From contig JAMDBX010000002.1 of NCBI GenBank assembly GCA_023487645.1, forward strand, positions 21,723 through 85,722: DNA of 64,000 nucleotides, given 5' to 3'. A program made the position numbers and the translations under genes. Every line of letters begins with the position of its first letter. Position 1 is the stretch's first letter. The notes under the pieces were generated by a model. The model had not been told where the DNA came from. It saw only the letters and a list, made by a program, of their open reading frames with translations, and made no database searches. Source of the DNA: Patescibacteria group bacterium. GTDB lineage: Bacteria > Patescibacteria > Microgenomatia > Daviesbacterales > UBA10151. Shown here one piece after another: positions 52,031-61,350 of this stretch.

Positions 52031-53173
52031 ATGAAAGTTTTAGTTACAGGTTCACATTTTACACCGGCTCAGGCAGTTATTGAAGAGCTGAAAGAAATGG
52101 CTGGGGCAGAAATTGTCTATGTGGGGAGAAAATATACCCGTGAAGGTGATAAAACTCCTTCTGTAGAATCCCAAGTTTTGCCCGGTTTGGGGGTAAAATT
52201 TATTCACCTTACTTCAGGGAGACTGCAACGGTCTTTTACTATCCATACAATTCCTTCTCTGTTAAAAGTTCCGTTTGGGTTTGCCCAATCTTTCTACCTT
52301 CTGTTGCAGGAAAAACCGGATGTTGTTTTGTCGTTTGGCGGCTATATCTCCGTACCGGTAGTAATTTCAGCTTGGTTATTGTCTGTTCCGGTGATAGTCC
52401 ATGAACAAACATTAGTCTCAGGTTTGGCAAATGAAATCAACGCTTTATTTGCCAGTAAAATCGCCGTTTCTTTTGAACAGGCGGAATTGTTTAAAGGGAC
52501 GAGAGCTACTTTAACAGGCAATCCCATACGCAAAGAACTTTTAAGATCTACATCTGATAAGCAAAAACTATCTGATGATTATGAAAAAGTTTTGGAGATA
52601 AGTAAGAGAAAAAAATTGCCTCTGGTTATAGTCATGGGAGGTAATCAAGGGTCGCATATCATCAACCAAACTGTTGGGGAGTCTTTAGAGGATTTGCTAA
52701 AAATTACCTGTATCGTCCATCAAACCGGTGATTCTAAATTTCATGATTTTGAAAACCTATCCCAAAAACAGCAAACACTTTGCCAGAAAGAGAATTATTT
52801 ACCTAAAAAATGGATAGGGTCAGAAGACCTTGGTATACTTTTAAATCACGCGGATTTGGTTATCTCCAGGGCAGGGATTAATACTTTATTGGAGATGGCA
52901 TATTTTGCCGTGCCGACACTGGTTATTCCTATACCTTATTTACACAAGGATGAACAAAACAAAAATGCCCAATTTTTTAACAAACTCGGTTTATCGCAAA
53001 CCATTTTCCAAAAGGATTTAACTTCTAAAAAACTTTTTGAGACCGTAAAGGAGGTGTTGTCTGATTTAGTCCAACTTAAAGTAAAAGCTAAATCGGCATC
53101 AACGATTGTTATTCCGGATGCGGCTAAAAGATTAGCCTTAGAAACATTGCTCTTAACTAAAACAGCGTGCTAA
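52031..53173 (+). CDS. murG: Lipid II synthase MurG (divergent glycine loop)
   Basis: 380 residues, GT28. The N-terminal loop is VTGSHFTPAQAVIEEL instead of GGTGGHxxPALA; the His and Pro are kept but two glycines are lost. VLSFGGYISVPVVISAW, VHEQTLVSGLAN, MGGNQGSHIIN and ISRAGINTLLEMAYFAVPTLVIPIPY are standard MurG. It adds GlcNAc to lipid I at the membrane. A TATAAT lies 12 bases before the ATG. murC and murB, which usually follow, are missing. Confidence 0.92.
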   Translation: MKVLVTGSHFTPAQAVIEELKEMAGAEIVYVGRKYTREGDKTPSVESQVLPGLGVKFIHLTSGRLQRSFTIHTIPSLLKVPFGFAQSFYLLLQEKPDVVLSFGGYISVPVVISAWLLSVPVIVHEQTLVSGLANEINALFASKIAVSFEQAELFKGTRATLTGNPIRKELLRSTSDKQKLSDDYEKVLEISKRKKLPLVIVMGGNQGSHIINQTVGESLEDLLKITCIVHQTGDSKFHDFENLSQKQQTLCQKENYLPKKWIGSEDLGILLNHADLVISRAGINTLLEMAYFAVPTLVIPIPYLHKDEQNKNAQFFNKLGLSQTIFQKDLTSKKLFETVKEVLSDLVQLKVKAKSASTIVIPDAAKRLALETLLLTKTAC

Positions 53174-53176
53174 TAA

Positions 53177-54013
53177 ATGAAATTCAAAAAGATTATTATC
53201 TTACCTATCGGAATTTTTTTGGGTGTTCTGATAATTTTTAAGCTTAATATTTTTCAGGTACATAAAATAGACGTAAAAAACAACGGAGTTGATTGTGTTT
53301 CAGATGATAATTTGAAGACATTAATAGGGGCCAATAATAAGAATATTTTTTTAATTGATGAAAAAGATATTAGAAGAAAAATTATCAGTAATTTTTTTTG
53401 TGTTAAGGATGTTAAAGTAGATAAAAAATTACCCGATACTCTTGTATTAACTTTACAAGGGAGAGCGGATTTTGTAAAAGTTGTCCTTTACCAGCCGTTA
53501 CTCCCACTTACTTTAAACGATTTAGAAAATCCTTCCGCTTCCTCGGCAGCCTTACTAGATTGGTCACTTCCCTCTTTATCGGGAAATCCTACTTTTATTT
53601 CAGACGAAACCGGGTTTATTTTTAAACAAGGTGAGAATAATAATATTCCGGTATTGTTTTTATCTGGACAAAATTTAAAAATCGGTCAACAGCTTGACAG
53701 CCAGATGTTTGGTAAAATTTTTCTTATCTTTGATAAATTAAAGTCACTACAATTTGTTGCGGATACTATTAGTAAAGACAACAATTTATCTGGTAGTGAT
53801 GGTACCTCTATCTTGCCTATAGCTAAAATAGTTGATGATTATATCCAAATTACCTATCAAGCAGAGTTGGTTTTTTCCTTAAAAAAAGATATTTTCCGGC
53901 AACTCGCCTCTTTACAACTAATCTTACAAAAAGATAAAATAAACTCAGGCACAATGAAAACTATTGATCTTCGTTTTGATAAACCTGTAGTAGTATACAC
54001 AGTAAAGAAATAG
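53177..54013 (+). CDS. ftsQ: Cell-division protein FtsQ (DivIB-like)
   Basis: 278 residues. One N-terminal helix (IIILPIGIFLGVLIIFKL) is followed by a POTRA domain: FQVHKIDVKNNGVDCVSDDNLKTLIGANNKNIFLID, then VKDVKVDKKLPDTLVLTLQGR. The C-terminal beta domain is poorly conserved and contains a Ser/Ala-rich insert near residue 120. FtsQ links FtsL to the early division proteins. Spacing of 3 bases from murG. Confidence 0.85.
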   Translation: MKFKKIIILPIGIFLGVLIIFKLNIFQVHKIDVKNNGVDCVSDDNLKTLIGANNKNIFLIDEKDIRRKIISNFFCVKDVKVDKKLPDTLVLTLQGRADFVKVVLYQPLLPLTLNDLENPSASSAALLDWSLPSLSGNPTFISDETGFIFKQGENNNIPVLFLSGQNLKIGQQLDSQMFGKIFLIFDKLKSLQFVADTISKDNNLSGSDGTSILPIAKIVDDYIQITYQAELVFSLKKDIFRQLASLQLILQKDKINSGTMKTIDLRFDKPVVVYTVKK

Positions 54014-54049
54014 TGCATGGTCCGCTAAAGGGCGGATTTTACCTTATAT

Positions 54050-55366
54050 ATGGCTAAAGATAAAGTTTTGTGTGCAGTTGATGTCGGGTCTTCGAAAATA
54101 GCGACCTTGATCGCCTCTATGGGTGAGGATGATAGGATTAATTTGATCGGTGTTTCGGCGGTAAATTCCCGAGGAGTAAAAAAGGCTCAAATCGTGGATA
54201 TTGAAGAAGCGGTCGTGGCTATTACCGAAAGCATCGAGGCGTCGGAAAGAATGGCCGGGTATTCCATATCGTCGGTCTATGTCTCCATTGGAGGACCGCA
54301 AATTGAAAGCACAAACTCTCATGCTGTGGTGGCTGTGGCTAAACCCGAAGGTGAAATAACCGAAAATGATGTCTTGAGGGTTAATGATGCCGCGCGGGCT
54401 GTTCCACTTCCTTCTTCGAAAGAAATTCTTCATGTTATTCCACGTACCTTTACGGTTGACGGCCAGGAGGGTATTCGCGATCCTATCGGTATGACTGGCG
54501 TCCGCTTGGAAACAGACACCCATATTATTACCGGAGCGACCACGGCAATGAAAAATTTAGTTAAATGTATGGGGTTGGTAGGGGTAAATGTCGAGGAGCT
54601 TGTTTTTTCCGGTATCGCTTCTTCTTATTCCGTACTGACGGAAACAGAAAAAGAGTTGGGAGTGATTTTAGTGGATATTGGGGGTGAAACGACAGATGTG
54701 GTGATTTTTGTCGATGGGGCGATTGCTTATTCTTCAGTTATTCCAATAGGTGCACGCCATATCACCTCTGATCTGGCTGTGGGTTTGCGGGTTTCTTTGG
54801 AATCGGCAGAAAAAATTAAATTATACCTGGGAAAGGTATCCAAAGTTCCGGCTCAACCTGAATTTTATGATAAGGAAGAGGAGAGGAAACTGGATAAAGT
54901 CTCTACCCCTTCATCTAAAAATGTAAAAGAAGAACCTTTAGATGTTAGGAATTTGGGAATAGCCGAGGATATCCAAAAAATTTCCAAAAAAGCGGTCGTT
55001 GACTCTATTATTCGTCCAAGAGTCAGGGAAATTTTTGAGCTGGTAGGTAAGGAAATTAAAAAGAGCGGTTTTGCTACCCAGACTCCCTCCGGCTTAGTAA
55101 TTTGCGGAGGAGGAGCCTTGACTGTCGGTCTTTTGGATCAGGCAAAATATGTTTTAGGTTATCCTGCACGGATGGGGAAGATTGAAAGATTAACAGGGTT
55201 AGTAGATGAAATTGATTCACCTTCATTTGCTACTGCCGCTGGTTTAATTCTTTATGGGGCAAAAACCGCTGGTCCTCAGTTTACCTTACCGTCTTTAGCT
55301 AAAGGATTGCCGATCAAAGATGTTATCCAAAGAGGTATTAATTTAGTGAAGTCTTTTCTGCCCTAA
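54050..55366 (+). CDS. ftsA: Cell-division protein FtsA
   Basis: 438 residues, actin-like. LCAVDVGSSKIATLIA is phosphate loop 1. The 1C subdomain covers residues around 85-160 (VYVSIGGPQIESTNSHAVVAVA). VILVDIGGETTDVVIF is phosphate loop 2, and VICGGGALTVGLLD the adenosine motif. The C-terminus IQRGINLVKSFLP is an amphipathic helix for membrane binding. A linker rich in Lys and Glu near residue 275 is longer than in E. coli. It tethers FtsZ to the membrane. Confidence 0.94.
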   Translation: MAKDKVLCAVDVGSSKIATLIASMGEDDRINLIGVSAVNSRGVKKAQIVDIEEAVVAITESIEASERMAGYSISSVYVSIGGPQIESTNSHAVVAVAKPEGEITENDVLRVNDAARAVPLPSSKEILHVIPRTFTVDGQEGIRDPIGMTGVRLETDTHIITGATTAMKNLVKCMGLVGVNVEELVFSGIASSYSVLTETEKELGVILVDIGGETTDVVIFVDGAIAYSSVIPIGARHITSDLAVGLRVSLESAEKIKLYLGKVSKVPAQPEFYDKEEERKLDKVSTPSSKNVKEEPLDVRNLGIAEDIQKISKKAVVDSIIRPRVREIFELVGKEIKKSGFATQTPSGLVICGGGALTVGLLDQAKYVLGYPARMGKIERLTGLVDEIDSPSFATAAGLILYGAKTAGPQFTLPSLAKGLPIKDVIQRGINLVKSFLP

Positions 55367-55406
55367 TATCCTAATTTTTAAATTAGAGCCTGCCAACAAG
55401 CCGGAC

Positions 55407-55435
55407 TCGACAAATAGAAAAAGAACTGTTAAAAT
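55407..55435 (+). promoter_or_regulatory. ftsZ promoter
   Basis: TCGACA at 55407-55412 and TAAAAT at 55430-55435 with a 17-base spacer, in the 96-base gap between ftsA and ftsZ. Predicted leader about 20 nt. Allows extra ftsZ expression independent of the upstream cluster. Confidence 0.55.
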
Positions 55436-55462
55436 CTGGCCAAGTTAGTATTTGTAGATAAT

Positions 55463-56629
55463 ATGCTTATTAAGCCAGACGTTCAAAGATTTGCAAAGAT
55501 TAAAGTAGTAGGATTTGGTGGTGGAGGGTCAAATGCTTTAAACTCCATGATTTCTCTTCAACAAATCCAGGGAGTAGAGTTTGTAGCTGTCAATACCGAT
55601 GCCCAGGCTCTTCTTTCCAATCAATCTCCAACAAAAGTTCAAATAGGTGAAACTTTAACCCGGGGGCTGGGAGCCGGTGGTAACCCTGATATCGGCCGGC
55701 AGGCTGCTGAAGAATCTACCCAAAAGATAGAAGATGTCTTATCGGATGCGGATATGGTCTTTTTAACGGCAGGAATGGGCGGGGGGACTGGTACGGGAGC
55801 AATTGCGGTAGCGGCAGCTATTTCTAAAAAATTAGGTGCTTTAACCGTAGCAGTAGTAACCAAGCCTTTCCATTTTGAGGGGACGCGAAGGATGATGGTG
55901 GCTGAGGACGGCATTGAAAATTTACGGGATAAAGTAGATGCTTTGATTGTTATTCCCAACCAAAGGCTTTTGGAGGCTGTTGATAAAAATATGACCCTTC
56001 AGGAAGCCTTTAAGACGGCTGATTCGGTACTGGGCCAAGGAGTGCAAGGTATTTCCGACCTAATTACCATGCCGGGATTGATTAATGTTGATTTTGCCGA
56101 CGTACGCTCAATTATGACTAATGCCGGTTCTGCCCTTATGGGAATCGGACAGGCTGGTGGTGAAAACCGGGCTGAAGTAGCTGCCCGTATGGCCATTGCT
56201 TCACCGCTTTTGGAGGTTTCCATTGAAGGGGCCAAAGGTGTGCTGTTTAATATTGTAGGCGGAGCGGATTTGACCATGGATGAAGTCGACCGGGCAGCAA
56301 AAGTTATTTCCGCGGCTGCCGACCCGGATGCCAACATTATTTTTGGTGCTACTATTAAAGATGATTTGGTGGATCAAATGAAAATTTCTGTAGTAGCTAC
56401 GGGCTTTGATCAGACACGGGTTCGTCTGCGGGAGTTTGTCAACTCCGGAGTGGCGCATAACCCCTTAACCCAAATGGGTTTTGCCCAGCCGGCATCCAGC
56501 CCCCATGATGATTATGTCCAGGATTCAAACAATCAAAATAATTCCACAAATGATGATACTGTGGATGATAAAGAAGAGGATGATGACGGACGTTTGGATA
56601 TTCCGGCCTTCCTCCGCCGTAACGGTTAA
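55463..56629 (+). CDS. ftsZ: Tubulin-like division GTPase FtsZ
   Basis: 388 residues. [15 protein letters not shown] is the first nucleotide loop, [15 protein letters not shown] the GGGTGTG tubulin signature, and [16 protein letters not shown] the T7 loop. A short acidic linker rich in Asn and Asp (about residues 345-375) precedes the C-terminal peptide [11 protein letters not shown], which binds FtsA. Forms the Z ring. ileS follows after 46 bases with its own -10 box. Confidence 0.96.
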   Translation: MLIKPDVQRFAKIKVVGFGGGGSNALNSMISLQQIQGVEFVAVNTDAQALLSNQSPTKVQIGETLTRGLGAGGNPDIGRQAAEESTQKIEDVLSDADMVFLTAGMGGGTGTGAIAVAAAISKKLGALTVAVVTKPFHFEGTRRMMVAEDGIENLRDKVDALIVIPNQRLLEAVDKNMTLQEAFKTADSVLGQGVQGISDLITMPGLINVDFADVRSIMTNAGSALMGIGQAGGENRAEVAARMAIASPLLEVSIEGAKGVLFNIVGGADLTMDEVDRAAKVISAAADPDANIIFGATIKDDLVDQMKISVVATGFDQTRVRLREFVNSGVAHNPLTQMGFAQPASSPHDDYVQDSNNQNNSTNDDTVDDKEEDDDGRLDIPAFLRRNG

Positions 56630-56675
56630 ATAACCTTGCCTCTCCATGTTTGCAGACGTATAATACCTTCAGGAT

Positions 56676-59603
56676 ATGTCAAAATTTAACCCAGTTTCAT
56701 CACAAATTGACCTGCCGGCAGTTGAGGAAGAAACCTTAAAGTATTGGGAAGAAAACCAGATTTTTGAAAAATCCCTCAAAAACCGCCAGGGACACGAGCG
56801 GTTTGTTTTTTATGAGGGTCCGCCTACGGCCAACGGCAAGCCGGGAATCCACCATGTTTTAGCCCGAAGCTTTAAGGATTTGGTTTTAAGGTTTAGAACA
56901 ATGAAAGGATTTTTGGTTGAAAGAAGGGCCGGTTGGGATACCCATGGGCTGCCGGTAGAGATTGAAGTAGAAAAAGAGCTTGGACTTAAAGGTAAACAAG
57001 ACATTTTAGAACTAAAAGACAACCAGTTTGAGTCGGTTAAATTTTTTAATGAAAAGTGCAGGGAATCGGTTTTCCGCTATATTGATGATTGGGTTAATCT
57101 CACCAAAAGGATTGCCTTCTGGATTAATTTTGAAGATGCTTATATCACCTATAAAAATGATTACATTGAAAGTGTCTGGTGGTTTATAAGCCAGGTGAAT
57201 CAAGCCGGTCTTTTGTATAAGGATTATAAAGTTGTCCCTTACTGTCCCCGTTGCGGAACTTCACTTTCATCACATGAACTGGCTACCGGTTACAAAGATA
57301 ATATTGAAGACGCCTCAGTTTATCCGCTCTTTAAAATAACTAATGTTTCCAACCTTCAGCTAAAAGATGAACTCGAACTAATTGACGGACATAAAGTTGA
57401 AGAAATTGACGGTTTGGATACTTATTTAGTGGCTTGGACGACTACGCCTTGGACTTTGCCGGGAAATGTCGGACTGGCGGTAAAACCGGAAGAGTCGTAC
57501 GGATTATATTTAGACCAAGAAAAAAAGAGGGTTTTGGTTGGGGCAGTCAAATTGGCAGATTATTGGATTGGCCAGGGAACTAATATTGTCCAAGTAGCCC
57601 AAATTTTAGGTAATAACTTGGTTAGCATCCATTACGAGCCGCTTTTTCCCTATTTAAAGAAAATGGTGGAGAGAGATGCCTTTTTTGTGATGCCAGCTGA
57701 TTTTGTTTCCCTGGATGAGGGCACTGGTATCGTCCACACAGCTGTAATGTATGGTGTTGAAGATTTTGAATTGGGTAAAAAATATGACCTGCCAATGAAA
57801 CATACCGTCAATGTCCGCGGGGAATTTATTCCCGAGGTAGAAGCTTACAGTGGCCAATTTGTAAAAAGTGCCGACAAACAGATTATTGAGGATTTAAAAA
57901 AGAAAGATTTGCTTTATAAATCCGGAACCATTAAACACACTTATCCTTTTTGTTGGAGGTGTGCCACCCCTTTGCTTTATTATGCTTTGGATACTTGGTT
58001 TATCAAAACTACCCAGGTTAAAAATAAACTTTTGGAAGACAACCAAAAGATTAACTGGGTTCCTAAAACCATTAAAAACGGTCGGATGGGAAATTGGCTG
58101 GAAAGTTTGATTGACTGGAATATTTCCCGAAACAGGTTTTGGGGAACTCCATTGCCAATTTGGGTTTGCCAGAACAGCCATATTAAAGTTATAGGAAGCC
58201 GTGAAGAGATCCAAAGTTTGGGAGGAAAAGTCCCTGAGGATTTGCATAAGCCCTTTATTGATGAAGTAGAACTGAAATGTCCTGATTGCGGTCAGGCAAT
58301 GAAGAGAATCCCTGATGTGGCCGATGTCTGGATGGATTCGGGAGCTATGCCTTTTGCCCAATGGCATTATCCGTTTGAAAATAAGGAAATTTTTGAGGAA
58401 TGGTATCCGGCAGATTATATAGTTGAAGCGATCGACCAAACCCGGGGTTGGTTTTTTACTTTGATGGCCGAAGCCATGCTTTTGAAAAAAGAACCTCCCG
58501 CTCCTTTTAAAAATACTATCGTGACTGGGTTTTTGTTAGACGGCAAGGGACAAAAGATGAGCAAATCTAAAGGAAATGTGGTTGACCCCTGGGAAGTGAT
58601 TAAGGCAGTCGGGGCAGATACCGTCCGCTGGTATATGTACACCGGTGCACCGGTTGGAGGAAACTATCTGTTTTCTAAAGAGCTGGTTCAGGAAAAATAC
58701 CGCCGTTTTACCCTGATACTGTGGAACTCTTATAAATTCTTTATCGATTATGCCATTTTGGCAGATTATACCCCTTCTGCGGATTTGGAAAAGATTACGG
58801 AAAAGCTATCTGTTTTAGATAGGTGGATTTTAGCTAAAACAATGAAACTTATTTCTCTAGTTAACTCTAAACTGGAAAAATATGACCCGACTTCAGCTTC
58901 CCGGGCAATTGAAGATTTTGTAGTTAATGATCTGTCCACTTGGTATATCCGAAGATCCCGGGACAGAGTCGGGCCTTTAGCAGATAAGGAAGATGAGCAA
59001 ATATTTTTAACAACTTTATATCGTGTTTTAGTCGAGCTTAATAAACTGACAGCTCCTTTTATACCGTTTTTGGCCGAGGAGATGTATCGTAATTTGACCG
59101 GCGAAGAGTCAGTTCATCTGGCCAGTTATCCAGAAGCAGATAAGTCCTTAATTGATGAACAGCTGATATTGGACATGGTTTTTGTCCGGGATTTGGTAGA
59201 AGTTGGTCATGCTCAGAGAAAAGAGACTGGAATTAAGCTGCGCCAACCTTTGAGTAAATTTACCTATTATGCTCCGGTTAAATTAAGTTCTCAATTGGAA
59301 AAAATTTTGGCCGATGAACTTAATGTTAAAAGTGTTGAGTACAAACATACCTCTAAGGAAGAATTAAAAGGAGAGATGGATACAAAAATTACTCCCCAGC
59401 TTCAAATAGAAGGTGAGGCGAGGGAATTAATCCGTCAAGTACAACAACTGCGCAAAGAAGCGGGTTTAACTTTAAAGGACAAGGTAAAAATTACCGCTCC
59501 AATGATTCCCCAGGAAGAAAATCTAAAACAATTAGTTTTAAAACAAACTAACGCCGTCGATATATCCGAAGGTGAAAAAGTTGCCATTGAAATTGTTCAA
59601 TGA
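56676..59603 (+). CDS. ileS: Isoleucyl-tRNA synthetase with GxHH-type signature
   Basis: 975 residues, class I. The HIGH region reads TANGKPGIHHVLARSFKDL, so the motif is GIHH (residues 57-60) instead of HxGH. KMSKS is canonical (GQKMSKSKGNVVDP, about residue 627). The editing domain has WTTTPWTLPGNVGLAV. RRAGWDTHGLPVEIEVEK and the long C-terminus place it in the eukaryotic-like IleRS2 group. A zinc-type CPRCGTSLSSHEL lies near residue 190 and CPDCGQAMKRIPDVADVWMDSG near 530. A TATAAT is 11 bases upstream. Overlaps rodA by 4 bases. Confidence 0.95.
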   Translation: MSKFNPVSSQIDLPAVEEETLKYWEENQIFEKSLKNRQGHERFVFYEGPPTANGKPGIHHVLARSFKDLVLRFRTMKGFLVERRAGWDTHGLPVEIEVEKELGLKGKQDILELKDNQFESVKFFNEKCRESVFRYIDDWVNLTKRIAFWINFEDAYITYKNDYIESVWWFISQVNQAGLLYKDYKVVPYCPRCGTSLSSHELATGYKDNIEDASVYPLFKITNVSNLQLKDELELIDGHKVEEIDGLDTYLVAWTTTPWTLPGNVGLAVKPEESYGLYLDQEKKRVLVGAVKLADYWIGQGTNIVQVAQILGNNLVSIHYEPLFPYLKKMVERDAFFVMPADFVSLDEGTGIVHTAVMYGVEDFELGKKYDLPMKHTVNVRGEFIPEVEAYSGQFVKSADKQIIEDLKKKDLLYKSGTIKHTYPFCWRCATPLLYYALDTWFIKTTQVKNKLLEDNQKINWVPKTIKNGRMGNWLESLIDWNISRNRFWGTPLPIWVCQNSHIKVIGSREEIQSLGGKVPEDLHKPFIDEVELKCPDCGQAMKRIPDVADVWMDSGAMPFAQWHYPFENKEIFEEWYPADYIVEAIDQTRGWFFTLMAEAMLLKKEPPAPFKNTIVTGFLLDGKGQKMSKSKGNVVDPWEVIKAVGADTVRWYMYTGAPVGGNYLFSKELVQEKYRRFTLILWNSYKFFIDYAILADYTPSADLEKITEKLSVLDRWILAKTMKLISLVNSKLEKYDPTSASRAIEDFVVNDLSTWYIRRSRDRVGPLADKEDEQIFLTTLYRVLVELNKLTAPFIPFLAEEMYRNLTGEESVHLASYPEADKSLIDEQLILDMVFVRDLVEVGHAQRKETGIKLRQPLSKFTYYAPVKLSSQLEKILADELNVKSVEYKHTSKEELKGEMDTKITPQLQIEGEARELIRQVQQLRKEAGLTLKDKVKITAPMIPQEENLKQLVLKQTNAVDISEGEKVAIEIVQ

Positions 59604-60679
59604 TTAAAAAAGTTAACTCTATTCCGGACCTGTTTATTACTTTGCCGGTTATTTTTTTGCTTTCCCTGGGGGTGTTGGTCATCTATTCTTCTGACCCTAA
59701 ACTAGCGCTGCAACAGACTATATTTGTTTTAATTGGGATTTTGCTATATTGGTCTTTCTCCTTTTTTGACTTTGAATCATTGGGGGAATATATTAAATAC
59801 CTTTATATCATCATTTTAGGACTTTTGGTGGTGGTCTTCCTTTTGGGAATTGAAACCCGGGGGTCGTTGCGCTGGATTCCTTTGATGGGACTGCAACTTC
59901 AACCTTCTGAGTTTGCCAAACCAATAGTGATTTTATTGCTGGCAAATTTTTGGTCCTCGCGTCTGCCGAGTTGGAAAAATATCCTGAAAAGTTTTCTTTG
60001 GGTCGTGCCGGCAGCGGGGTTAATCTTTAAGCAGCCGGACTTGGGGACGACATTAACAATCCTGATGATCTGGTTAATGATGCTCATTGGTGCCAATATT
60101 TCCGCCACTAAATTGGCATTGATGGGTATGGTATCCTTAGTATTTGCTCCCATTGCCTGGTTTCTTTTAAAAGGTTACCAAAGGGATCGAATTTTTAGCT
60201 TTTTATCTCCAACAAGGGATCCTTTGGGGATTGGCTATAATGTTATCCAGTCCACTATTGCCGTAGGATCCGGGGAATTTATGGGGCGGGGATTAGGGAG
60301 GGGCACCCAATCCAGACTACGTTTTTTACCGGAGTTTAGGACTGATTTTATGTTTGCCTCAATTGCTGAGGAATTTGGTTTCATCGGCTCGGCGTTGGTA
60401 TTAATTCTTTATGGGACAATTATAGGACAAAGTTTTAGGGTCATTAATAGGACCGGAAACCGTTTTCATAGCCTGTTGGTTTTTGGTGTTTTAGGGATGC
60501 TATTTTTCCAAATTATTGTTAATATGGGAATGAATTTAGGTATTGTTCCGATTACCGGAATTACATTACCGTTGCTTTCTTACGGAGGCAGTTCGTTGAT
60601 CGCTACTATGATTTGCCTTGGTTTTGTGGCCTCAGCTTCACGCTTTGCTCGAGGGAAGATCGAGGATAATAATGATTAG
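59600..60679 (+). CDS. rodA: Peptidoglycan polymerase RodA (SEDS)
   Basis: 359 residues, ten predicted helices. LRWIPLMGLQLQPSEFAKPIVILLLANF is the SEDS core loop, LKGYQRDRIFSFLSPTRDPLGIGYNVIQSTIAVGSGEFMGRGLG the large external loop, and TGITLPLLSYGGSSLIATMI the C-terminal signature. RodA rather than FtsW is preferred because a dcw-embedded ftsW exists already and the loop is of RodA type. Its ATG overlaps the ileS stop (ATGA). No mreB or PBP2 is seen here. Confidence 0.88.
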   Translation: MIKKVNSIPDLFITLPVIFLLSLGVLVIYSSDPKLALQQTIFVLIGILLYWSFSFFDFESLGEYIKYLYIIILGLLVVVFLLGIETRGSLRWIPLMGLQLQPSEFAKPIVILLLANFWSSRLPSWKNILKSFLWVVPAAGLIFKQPDLGTTLTILMIWLMMLIGANISATKLALMGMVSLVFAPIAWFLLKGYQRDRIFSFLSPTRDPLGIGYNVIQSTIAVGSGEFMGRGLGRGTQSRLRFLPEFRTDFMFASIAEEFGFIGSALVLILYGTIIGQSFRVINRTGNRFHSLLVFGVLGMLFFQIIVNMGMNLGIVPITGITLPLLSYGGSSLIATMICLGFVASASRFARGKIEDNND

Positions 60680-60680
60680 A

Positions 60681-60710
60681 TTGACACTTTCCTATAATCT
60701 AAGGTAAAAT
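60681..60710 (+). promoter_or_regulatory. rplU promoter, leaderless arrangement
   Basis: TTGACA at 60681-60686 and TAAAAT at 60705-60710 with an 18-base spacer; the ATG of rplU lies exactly 7 bases after the -10. Both hexamers are near consensus. A second TATAAT at 60693-60698 is too close to the -35 to pair with it. Confidence 0.7.
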
Positions 60711-60717
60711 TCGCTGT

Positions 60718-61038
60718 ATGCAGTATGTAATTTGTCAAATTGGCGCCAGACAATATCTTGTAAAACCCGGGCAAATTATCGAGGTAGATAAACTATCCGG
60801 GGAACCAAAAACTTTATCAGTGGATAAGGTGATGCTTTTGGTTGAGGACGGCAAGGTTGAGATAGGCAAGCCTTTCCTTAAAAAGGTATTAGACTTTGAG
60901 GTTTTGGAAAATATTAAGAAACCAAAAATAAGAGTGGCAACTTACAAGGCGAAAGCTAATTATCGCCGGGTTAAGGGATCAAGAAGGGAAGTAAGCCGGA
61001 TTAAATTAGCTGAAGAAAAGGCTGTGAAAAAAGTTTAA
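60718..61038 (+). CDS. rplU: 50S ribosomal protein L21
   Basis: 106 residues. MQYVICQIGARQYLVKPGQIIEVDKL and the C-terminal ANYRRVKGSRREVSRIKL tail (usually YRRRxGHRQxxTxxKI) fit L21. It binds 23S rRNA in the large subunit. Paired with rpmA as in most bacteria. The start codon appears to be the first base or two of its own transcript. Confidence 0.94.
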   Translation: MQYVICQIGARQYLVKPGQIIEVDKLSGEPKTLSVDKVMLLVEDGKVEIGKPFLKKVLDFEVLENIKKPKIRVATYKAKANYRRVKGSRREVSRIKLAEEKAVKKV

Positions 61039-61046
61039 CTACGTTG

Positions 61047-61065
61047 AAGTGTTGACACTTTTTTT
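61047..61065 (+). terminator. Weak terminator-like hairpin after rplU
   Basis: AAGTG-TTGA-CACTT stem of 5 pairs followed by TTTTT. The loop and 3' arm start coincide with the TTGACA -35 of rpmA, so the same bases could act in both. Confidence 0.35.
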
Positions 61066-61080
61066 CACGGGTTGTATTCT
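61052..61080 (+). promoter_or_regulatory. rpmA promoter
   Basis: TTGACA at 61052-61057 and TATTCT at 61075-61080 with a 17-base spacer. AGGAGG at 61083-61088 lies 13 bases before the ATG, an unusually long distance. Confidence 0.55.
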
Positions 61081-61101
61081 TTAGGAGGTTTTAAATAAAC
61101 T

Positions 61102-61350
61102 ATGGCACATAAAAAAGCAGGTTCAACAGCAAAAACAAATAGAGACTCTATCTCCAAAAGGCTTGGAGTAAAACATTTTGGCGGTGAAATTGTAATTTCA
61201 GGGCATATTATCATCCGCCAAAAAGGAAATCGTTTTTATCCGGGTAATGGGACAAGGCAGGGTAATGATTTTACTATTTACGCTGTTGCCCCAGGAAAGG
61301 TAGAATTTATTAAAAGAAACGGCCGTAACATAGTTCAAGTTAATGGATAA
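61102..61350 (+). CDS. rpmA: 50S ribosomal protein L27
   Basis: 82 residues. MAHKKAGSTAKTNRDSISKRLGVKHFGGEIVISGHIIIRQ is L27, with the flexible N-terminal tail that reaches the peptidyl-transferase centre. No cleavable N-terminal extension as in Firmicutes. The loop FYPGNGTRQGNDFT is close to consensus (HPGxNVGxGxDxT) but altered. Overlaps parB by 8 bases. Confidence 0.95.
   Translation: MAHKKAGSTAKTNRDSISKRLGVKHFGGEIVISGHIIIRQKGNRFYPGNGTRQGNDFTIYAVAPGKVEFIKRNGRNIVQVNG

Noticed and set aside
54044..54523. 159-codon minus-strand ORF opposite ftsA.
   Set aside because: It is a shadow of the well-supported ftsA gene; its product has no recognisable motifs and no start signal.
57894..58439. 181-codon minus-strand ORF opposite ileS.
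   Set aside because: It lies entirely within the conserved catalytic region of ileS and has no family features.
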